DNA of 64,000 nucleotides from an uncultured bacterium (GTDB lineage: Bacteria > Actinomycetota > Actinomycetes > S36-B12 > CAIYMF01). This document shows, in pieces, positions 55,855-64,000 of this stretch. The position numbers were made by a program, and so were the translations under genes. Location of the stretch: positions 24,415-88,414 of the forward strand of contig CAIKEU010000079.1 of NCBI GenBank assembly GCA_903826575.1, read 5' to 3'. Each line of letters begins with the position of its first letter. Position 1 is the first letter of the stretch. The notes under the pieces were generated by a model. The model was not told the DNA's origin. It worked only from the letters and a program-made list of their open reading frames with translations, and ran no database searches.

Positions 55855-56985
55855 TCAGGCCGAAACGAGGGTATGCAACCACGCATGCCTGTCGTGCGCC
55901 TGACCAGTCTGAATATCGAGCAAAGCTTGACGTAGCTGCATCGTGACCTGACCCGGCTCACCCGAGCCAACCTGCCATGAACCGTTGCGTGACTTCGCCT
56001 GACCAACGGGGGTAATCACCGCTGCGGTGCCACAGGCAAACACCTCGGTGATCTCGCCACTGGCGCAGCCGTCGCGCCAATCGTCAATGTTGATGCGTTC
56101 TTCATCGGCGCGAATACCAAGATCGGCAGCGATCGTCAGCAGTGAATCGCGGGTGATTCCGGGTAGCAACGTTCCTGTCAGCGAGGGTGTCACGAGGCGA
56201 GCGCCGTCACCAGAACCCATGACGAAATACAGGTTCATTCCGCCCATTTCTTCGATCCAGCGACGTTCCACCGCGTCGAGCCAGACGACCTGATCGCAGC
56301 CATGGGCAGCAGCCTCAGCCTGAGCAATCAAGCTTGCCGCGTAGTTACCGGCACACTTTGCCTCACCTGTTCCGCCCTGGGCGGCGCGGACGTAATCGTC
56401 AGAAAGCCATACATTCACGGGCTTTACGCCACGTGGGAAGTAGGCACCCGCGGGTGATGCAATCAGCAAGAACTCGTACGCGTTGCCGGGACGGACGCCA
56501 AGGCCAATTTCGCTGGAGAACATGAAGGGGCGCAGATACAGCGACTTCTCTGCACCATCAGGCACCCACGCCTGATCTTGACGAACCAGTGCTTCGATAC
56601 TTCCGACGAAGAGTTCGTCAGGAACCTCGGCCATGGCAAGTCGGCGCGCAGATCGCTTGAAGCGGCCGGCATTCATATGCGGACGGAACGTGACGATCGA
56701 TCCGTCCGCATGGCGATATGCCTTCAGGCCCTCGAAAATTGACTGACCGTAGTGAATGAAGTTCGTGGCCGGGTCGAGCATGAGCGGGCCGTACGGCACC
56801 AGCTCGGCGTCATGCCAGCCGGCCTCTTCGGTCCACTTCGCCCGCACCATGTTGTCGGTGACGTAACGTCCAAAACCAGGGTCCGCGAGTATCTCTTCAC
56901 GACGTTCCGGGCTCGCCGGATTCGTTGATGGGTTCAAGGTGATCGGCCACAGGGCCGTGCCCATCGCATCAGCAGTCATTGACAT
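55855..56985 (-). CDS. ilvE: Branched-chain amino acid aminotransferase
   Basis: IlvE interconverts branched-chain 2-oxo acids and leucine, isoleucine and valine. The 376-residue fold-type IV PLP protein shows FIHYGQSIFEGLKAYRH, RPHMNAGRFKRSARRLAM, the PLP-lysine segment GEAKCAGNYAASL and EEMGGMNLYFV, ending with EVFACGTAAVITPV. It follows leuB by 35 bases, linking leucine synthesis steps. Confidence 0.96.
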   Translation of the reverse strand: MSMTADAMGTALWPITLNPSTNPASPERREEILADPGFGRYVTDNMVRAKWTEEAGWHDAELVPYGPLMLDPATNFIHYGQSIFEGLKAYRHADGSIVTFRPHMNAGRFKRSARRLAMAEVPDELFVGSIEALVRQDQAWVPDGAEKSLYLRPFMFSSEIGLGVRPGNAYEFLLIASPAGAYFPRGVKPVNVWLSDDYVRAAQGGTGEAKCAGNYAASLIAQAEAAAHGCDQVVWLDAVERRWIEEMGGMNLYFVMGSGDGARLVTPSLTGTLLPGITRDSLLTIAADLGIRADEERINIDDWRDGCASGEITEVFACGTAAVITPVGQAKSRNGSWQVGSGEPGQVTMQLRQALLDIQTGQAHDRHAWLHTLVSA

Positions 56986-57020
56986 GATCTGAAGGTACCT
57001 CCCTCGACTTTACAGCGGAA

Positions 57021-58067
57021 CTAGTTGGCCACGCGAGCGGCGATCGCGTCGCCGATTTCAGAGGTCGAACGCACCGCGGTTCCACGGGTTTCTAGGTCTT
57101 CACCGACGGCAGCTTCCACCTTGGCAGCGGCGGCAACTTCACCGAGATGGTCGAGCATCATCGACACGGACATGATCGCGGCGGTTGGATCGGCGATCCC
57201 CTTGCCAGCGATGTCCGGCGCCGAGCCGTGCACAGGCTCGAACATGCTCGGGTGCTTACGGCTCATGTCGAGGTTGCCACTAGCGGCGAGACCGATTCCA
57301 CCAGCGATCGCAGCGCCGATGTCGGTGATGATGTCGCCGAACAGGTTGTCGGTGACGACCACATCGAAGCGTTCAGGGTGCGTGATGAAGAACATGCAGG
57401 CGGCGTCGATGTGGCAGTAGTCCGTTTCAACGTGCGGGAATTCCGCGGCAACCTCATCGAAGGTGCGCTTCCACAATCCACCAGCGTGGACGAGGACGTT
57501 CGTCTTATGAATGAGGGTTACCTTCTTGCGACGACGATCAGCACGCGCGAAGGCATCGCGGATGATGCGCTCAGCACCGTAACGGGTGTTGACGCTTTCC
57601 TCCGTCGCGATTTCGTGCGGCGTGCCATGACGCAGGAAGCCACCGGCACCGGCGTACGGACCCTCGGTACCTTCACGGCAGACAACCATGTCGATGTCTT
57701 CGGGGCCTTTTCCGGCCAGCGGAGTAGCGACACCCTTGTGCAGCTTCACCGGGCGCAGGTTCACGTGGTGATCAAGTTCAAAGCGAAGACGGAGCAGCAG
57801 GCCGCGCTCGAGGACACCCGGCGGCACGCTCGGATCGCCGATGGCCCCGAGAAGGATCGCGTCATCACCCTTGAGCTCTTCGATTACCGAATCTGGCAGC
57901 GTCTCACCGGTCGCATGGTAGCGACGAGCGCCAAGGTCATAGTCGTTGCGCTCAAAGCTCAGATTGTTGGTGGCCGCAACAGCATCAAGCACTTTGAGGC
58001 CTTCGGCGACAACGTCGATTCCGATCCCATCACCGGGGATCACAGCAAGGCGGTAAGAGGTTCCCAT
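57021..58067 (-). CDS. leuB: 3-isopropylmalate dehydrogenase
   Basis: LeuB, 348 residues from the ATG at 58067 ([16 protein letters not shown]). It has [10 protein letters not shown] with substrate-binding Arg, [11 protein letters not shown], the metal-binding [23 protein letters not shown] and [16 protein letters not shown]. It oxidises 3-isopropylmalate to 2-oxoisocaproate with NAD. It is divergent from leuA, whose leader region lies between them. The frame extends upstream to 58115 without family similarity. Confidence 0.95.
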   Translation of the reverse strand: MGTSYRLAVIPGDGIGIDVVAEGLKVLDAVAATNNLSFERNDYDLGARRYHATGETLPDSVIEELKGDDAILLGAIGDPSVPPGVLERGLLLRLRFELDHHVNLRPVKLHKGVATPLAGKGPEDIDMVVCREGTEGPYAGAGGFLRHGTPHEIATEESVNTRYGAERIIRDAFARADRRRKKVTLIHKTNVLVHAGGLWKRTFDEVAAEFPHVETDYCHIDAACMFFITHPERFDVVVTDNLFGDIITDIGAAIAGGIGLAASGNLDMSRKHPSMFEPVHGSAPDIAGKGIADPTAAIMSVSMMLDHLGEVAAAAKVEAAVGEDLETRGTAVRSTSEIGDAIAARVAN

Positions 58068-58178
58068 AATGTTGAGGATACCGCCGCGTCCCACGATGCG
58101 GCCCTGACGTCCCAAGATTCGAGACGGCGTGACGTCGTAGGCAGCCAGTGCCAGCGAGAGCCTGATAGTCTACGAGAG

Positions 58179-60064
<1,886 letters not shown>

Positions 60065-60266
60065 TTACTCGCTACACGTGATTCGCTGGACCAGATCTAC
60101 TTTGACAATGACCGACGGTTTCTCGCGGAATCATCGATAGGACATACGCTCAATTCTCGACCGAGTCCGCATTGTTGAAGGATGACTTCAAGGTCCGAGT
60201 CAGACCTCTTCCGACTTGGTTGGATCTTGATGCGACGCCGACTACCGGCTCTACTGCAAGCGGCTG
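60065..60266. other. Gap after leuA, nothing recognised
   Basis: A 202-base stretch between convergent leuA and the small membrane protein gene. No clear terminator hairpin, RNA gene or repeat was seen by eye. Confidence 0.4.
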
Positions 60267-60641
60267 TTAGCGGCGAGTCCTGTTAATCCGCAAAACACCT
60301 AGGAGACCGAGGACAGTTCCCAGCAAGTAGAAAAGCCCGGTAACCGCCGCAACCGCGAACCATATTCGCGCACGAGGCTGATTCCCAGCTCGTATCGCCA
60401 TGAGGGCTGCTATTCCGGACAAAGTAAGCACAAGCGACGCGCCCAGCGGGACCCATGCGACATCCCATCCGGACTGCACCTCGATGCCGCCCATCAACAT
60501 GCTCGTTCGAGCTGAAGTCAATACGAATAAAGACGTGGCCACACCCCAAAGAGCGATGCCGATAGCTAAAGCCTTCGTTCGCTCATCTTTCTTGTGTGGC
60601 GTCATGGCCGTCGACGGATCTGTCAGAGAAGTATCATTCAT
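60267..60641 (-). CDS. Small membrane protein, unknown function
   Basis: Hypothetical protein of 124 residues with a charged N-terminal segment (1-23) and three predicted membrane helices: ALAIGIALWGVATSLFVL, VAWVPLGASLVLTLSGIAAL and IWFAVAAVTGLFYLLGTVLGL, ending in a basic tail. No family recognised. It starts eight bases after the stop of the exported protein gene upstream, so the two are probably co-transcribed and may work together at the membrane. Confidence 0.65.
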   Translation of the reverse strand: MNDTSLTDPSTAMTPHKKDERTKALAIGIALWGVATSLFVLTSARTSMLMGGIEVQSGWDVAWVPLGASLVLTLSGIAALMAIRAGNQPRARIWFAVAAVTGLFYLLGTVLGLLGVLRINRTRR

Positions 60642-60649
60642 GACTCACC

Positions 60650-61333
60650 TCAGCAGTATTTGTAGATCGTACCCGAGTCAAACTGATGATCACAGGTTCC
60701 ATTGTAGTGACCCCAGATACTTGTCACCGGGCTCGTCTTATTCGGGAACTTGACGAAGTTCATGCCGAACTTCCCTTGCGTGCGCTGGTGGATGCCGCCT
60801 GGGTAATACCCTCCTAGTGAATACGGGATGTAGTCATAATTCACGCAACCGTCCCAAGACCATCCGGTGGCCGTTCCAAGCGCGGTTGTCCCTCCGTTGC
60901 AGTAGCCACCCCAATTGCTCACGTACTTGCCGTTGTAACACCAGGTCAGTTTGAAGTCCATATAGGCAACGATGGGCGAACCGACGTCGTAGTGGTAGTT
61001 TGCCGAGCTCTTAACGGATCCCCCTCCAGAACACGTCGCGGCAGCCGTGGCGACCAACGGTTCCGCGATCGTGGGAGACACAAGAGTCGCTTCGCTCGAC
61101 ACGGTTTGGCTGGCCGACCAAGTTGAGGGGTCGCAGCCGATGGCGACCGCTTGATTCTGCGTAACCTTCCCGCTTGCAACCAATTGCGGAAGAAGCACCC
61201 TAAGCGCGTCGTATCGCAAGTCTCCGATCGCTGGACACTTGCCAACGGCGCCTGCCGCACTGGAGATAGCCAATTGCGGGATCAATGCCATGATCGTCGC
61301 GAAGACAATGACTAGCACAGTTTTCTTACCCAT
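60650..61333 (-). CDS. Exported cysteine-containing protein, unknown function
   Basis: Hypothetical protein of 227 residues with a clear Sec signal peptide (MGKKTVLVIVFATIMALIP, cleavage probably after SSAAGA). The mature part has eight cysteines and is rich in Gly, Tyr, Trp, Ser and Asn in its second half (WSWDGCVNYDYIPYSLGGYYPGG), ending in YKYC. This suggests a disulfide-stabilised extracellular beta-rich domain. No family recognised. Its tyrosine- and glycine-rich composition differs from its neighbours, and it sits with a small membrane protein between leuA and serA. Confidence 0.65.
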   Translation of the reverse strand: MGKKTVLVIVFATIMALIPQLAISSAAGAVGKCPAIGDLRYDALRVLLPQLVASGKVTQNQAVAIGCDPSTWSASQTVSSEATLVSPTIAEPLVATAAATCSGGGSVKSSANYHYDVGSPIVAYMDFKLTWCYNGKYVSNWGGYCNGGTTALGTATGWSWDGCVNYDYIPYSLGGYYPGGIHQRTQGKFGMNFVKFPNKTSPVTSIWGHYNGTCDHQFDSGTIYKYC

Positions 61334-61505
61334 GACTCCCCCAGAGTGGCTAGGCTTTCTGCTTCTTGATCATTTTACGCCCAGCCGCGGCGATTCCGAT
61401 CGCCACACGAACTAGTCCCTGCATCAAAAGTGCAGAAGGCGCTCCACGAAGGTTCGCCCGCTTGCAAGAAGGTCCTGACCAATTTGCGCGCGCCACTCCG
61501 CGCCC

Positions 61506-63095
61506 CTAGAGGTCGAGGTTCACCGATCGCGCCGATGTTGCCTCGGCCTCAACGCTAATTGCGTTCAGGACCTCGGCGGGAATGGCTGAGTCGACGGTCA
61601 GCGCGATCAATGCTTCTCCACCAACGTCGTTACGGCTCACCTGCATGCCACCGATGTTGATGCCGGCCTCGCCGAAGATCCGTCCCGCGACACCAACGAT
61701 GCCAGGGCGATCGTGATAACGCAGGAACGCAAAGTGCTGGCTCATCTCAACGTCGATCGCAAAGCCATCAACCTCGACGAGTCGCTGCAAGTTGCGTGGG
61801 CCACTTACCGTGCCGCCAACCACGACTGTCTGCCCGTTAGAAAGCGCGAGATTCAGTCGAACCATGTTTCGCCAGTTCGCACTGTCGGTGGATGTCGTCA
61901 AAGACACAGCAACACCGCGCTCGGCGGCGAGCAGCGGCGCATTCACATACGAAACTGGCTCGGTGATCAATTGCCCGAAAACACCCTTGAGTGCAGCGAG
62001 TTCGAGAACGCGAACGTCCTTTTCGGCAATCTCCCCAAGAATTTCAACCTCAAGGGCTTGGAGTGGCGCAGCAGCAAGTGAAGCGGCGATGCGGCCGAGG
62101 TTTTCGGTAAGTGAAATCCCGGGACGTACGAGTTCGTCGATCGGACCGCCTTCAATGTTGACGGCGTCCGGCACAAGTTCACCGGCGAGGGCGAGCCGAA
62201 CTGAGCGGGCAACCGCGATCCCGGCCTTCTCCTGAGCCTCGTCCGTCGATGCCCCAAGGTGCGGCGTGGCAACAACGTTCTCGAGTTCAAACAGCGGCGA
62301 ATCGGTACACGGTTCGGTCGCGAAAACGTCAAGGCCTGCACCGGCAACTCGGCCCTCCTTGAGTGCGAGGTAGAGCGCTTCTTCGTCGACGATTCCACCT
62401 CGCGCTGCATTGATAATGCGCACCGAAGGCTTCACCTTCGACAGCGCATCCTTACCGATCAAGCCAACTGTGTCTGGCGTCTTCGGCAGGTGCACAGTGA
62501 TGAAATCGCTCTCGGCTAATAGTTCGTCGAGGGTGACCATCCGGATACCAGACTGAGCCGCACGGGCGGGCTGAACATAGGGGTCGTATGCAATCAGTTT
62601 GACGCCGAATGCCGCGAGACGATTGGCCACCAGCATCCCGATACGGCCCAATCCAACAACGCCCACAGTCTTTTCGGTGAGTTCAACACCGGTGTACTTC
62701 GAACGCTTCCACTGGCCGGCCTTGAGTGAAGCACTGGCGGGCGCGATGTTGCGGGCGCTGGCTAGGAGCAAGCCAACAGCGAGTTCCGCCGCAGAGGTGA
62801 TGTTCGACGTTGGCGCATTGACGACCATCACACCGGCCTGGGTTGCTGCCTTGACGTCAACGTTGTCGAGGCCCACACCCGCGCGCGCGACAACCTTGAG
62901 CTTCTTGGCTGCAGCAATCGCCTCCGCATCAACCTTGGTGGCTGAGCGCACCAGCAGCGCATCGACATCGGCAATCGCGCTGAGCAGTTCAGCGCGATCC
63001 TCGCCGTTGCACGACCGAATCTCGAAGTCTGGCCCGAGCGCATCAACGGTCGCAGGGGAAAGTTCTTCAGCAATAAGGACAATGGGCTTGGTCAC
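61506..63095 (-). CDS. serA: D-3-phosphoglycerate dehydrogenase
   Basis: SerA catalyses the first step of serine synthesis. The 529-residue long form has the catalytic domain with VVARAGVGLDNVDV, NAD motif VGVVGLGRIGMLVANRL, RGGIVDEEALYLAL and the catalytic histidine in TPHLGASTDEAQEKAG. It is followed by an intervening domain and a C-terminal ACT domain (RYHDRPGIVGVAGRIFG) for serine feedback. GTG start at 63095 with AGGTG upstream. It lies downstream of ilvC, a common actinobacterial pairing. Confidence 0.96.
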   Translation of the reverse strand: MTKPIVLIAEELSPATVDALGPDFEIRSCNGEDRAELLSAIADVDALLVRSATKVDAEAIAAAKKLKVVARAGVGLDNVDVKAATQAGVMVVNAPTSNITSAAELAVGLLLASARNIAPASASLKAGQWKRSKYTGVELTEKTVGVVGLGRIGMLVANRLAAFGVKLIAYDPYVQPARAAQSGIRMVTLDELLAESDFITVHLPKTPDTVGLIGKDALSKVKPSVRIINAARGGIVDEEALYLALKEGRVAGAGLDVFATEPCTDSPLFELENVVATPHLGASTDEAQEKAGIAVARSVRLALAGELVPDAVNIEGGPIDELVRPGISLTENLGRIAASLAAAPLQALEVEILGEIAEKDVRVLELAALKGVFGQLITEPVSYVNAPLLAAERGVAVSLTTSTDSANWRNMVRLNLALSNGQTVVVGGTVSGPRNLQRLVEVDGFAIDVEMSQHFAFLRYHDRPGIVGVAGRIFGEAGINIGGMQVSRNDVGGEALIALTVDSAIPAEVLNAISVEAEATSARSVNLDL

Positions 63096-63186
63096 GTGTG
63101 CACCTAAAAGTTAGATCCGACATTCGTCTGCGTTCCAAAGTTTAACTAACGGAAACTAAACCAACGTTCAGGTCCACAATATGGAA

Positions 63187-63214
63187 CAGGCGGCCCGCCT
63201 CAGCGGACCGCCTG
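63187..63214 (-). terminator. Hairpin between ilvC and serA
   Basis: Arms CAGGCGG and CCGCCTG with an inner CCGC/GCGG stem after one mismatch, loop CTCA. It lies 53 bases after the ilvC stop and 92 bases before serA. No T-run follows on the minus strand, so it may be a weak terminator. Confidence 0.6.
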
Positions 63215-63266
63215 CTAACACCAGACGTACTACCCTCACCTCACGGCTCGGGCTAAACGGCCGAAC

Positions 63267-64000
<734 letters not shown>

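Noticed and set aside
63130..63170. AACTAA-type repeats upstream of serA
   Set aside because: Short AGTTT/AAACT and GTTTA/TAAAC inverted pairs are visible but they are only five bases and AT-rich; chance is a sufficient explanation.

Overview
The window is about 64 kb of chromosome from an actinobacterium of moderately high GC. I infer this from the gene order lepB-rplS-trmD-rimM-KH-rpsP-ffh-glnD-glnB-amtB-ftsY-smc-acyP-mutM-rnc-rpmF-DUF177-(SepIVA-like)-coaD-rsmD-recG-DAK/rpmB. Supporting markers are a DUF3515 lipoprotein, a CofC (coenzyme F420) gene, an IclR-type LtbR-like regulator divergent from leuCD, an HU protein with a Lys/Ala tail, and frequent GTG starts. The genus cannot be named from the sequence alone. 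No insertion sequence, prophage, integrase or CRISPR array was seen.

Region 1 (1-25 kb, almost all minus strand) is housekeeping: two tandem signal peptidases, ribosomal proteins and their modification enzymes, both SRP GTPases (Ffh and FtsY), the nitrogen-signalling operon amtB-glnB-glnD with a GlnR-like box upstream, SMC, DNA repair (MutM, RecG), RNase III, coaD and a DAK-family kinase. Region 2 (25-27.4 kb) holds rpmB, an S4-domain protein, thiL, a stand-alone Lrp/AsnC ligand-binding domain and a DUF3515 lipoprotein.

Region 3 (27.6-41.9 kb) is the most striking part: a bacterial microcompartment (BMC) locus lying between DUF3515 and ddl, genes normally close neighbours in actinobacteria. 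Its minus-strand arm has the complete gene set of the Rhodococcus/Mycobacterium microcompartment (RMM, aminoacetone / 1-amino-2-propanol use): PLP enzyme, CoA-acylating aldehyde dehydrogenase with a C-terminal encapsulation-type helix, two tandem-domain BMC-T shell proteins, one BMC-H, one BMC-P pentamer, a small conserved protein, an amino-alcohol kinase, a short-chain dehydrogenase and a GntR/HutC regulator. The divergent plus-strand arm has an APC permease followed by a B12-dependent diol dehydratase (large and medium subunits fused into one chain), its small subunit and a reactivase large subunit. Both arms are predicted to yield propionaldehyde, so I propose a dual-substrate compartment fed by 1-amino-2-propanol and 1,2-propanediol. 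The 331-bp divergent intergenic region carries a perfect 8-bp inverted repeat and several TTGGT-type repeats, good candidate operators.

Region 4 (41.9-64 kb) returns to core metabolism: ddl, a Cys/Met-metabolism PLP enzyme, gpsA, plsC, cofC, hupB, and then a concentration of branched-chain amino acid genes (leuD, leuC with its IclR regulator, cimA, ilvE, leuB, leuA, ilvC) interleaved with tRNA-Glu, tRNA-Gln, gltX, a fumarylacetoacetase-family hydrolase, an SGNH hydrolase, serA and two unknown exported/membrane proteins. Two short leader peptides stand out: an eight-residue peptide with two adjacent Ile codons and a terminator before cimA, and a fourteen-residue peptide with three adjacent Leu codons and an 11-bp hairpin before leuA. 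They indicate that isoleucine and leucine supply control these genes by ribosome-dependent attenuation.
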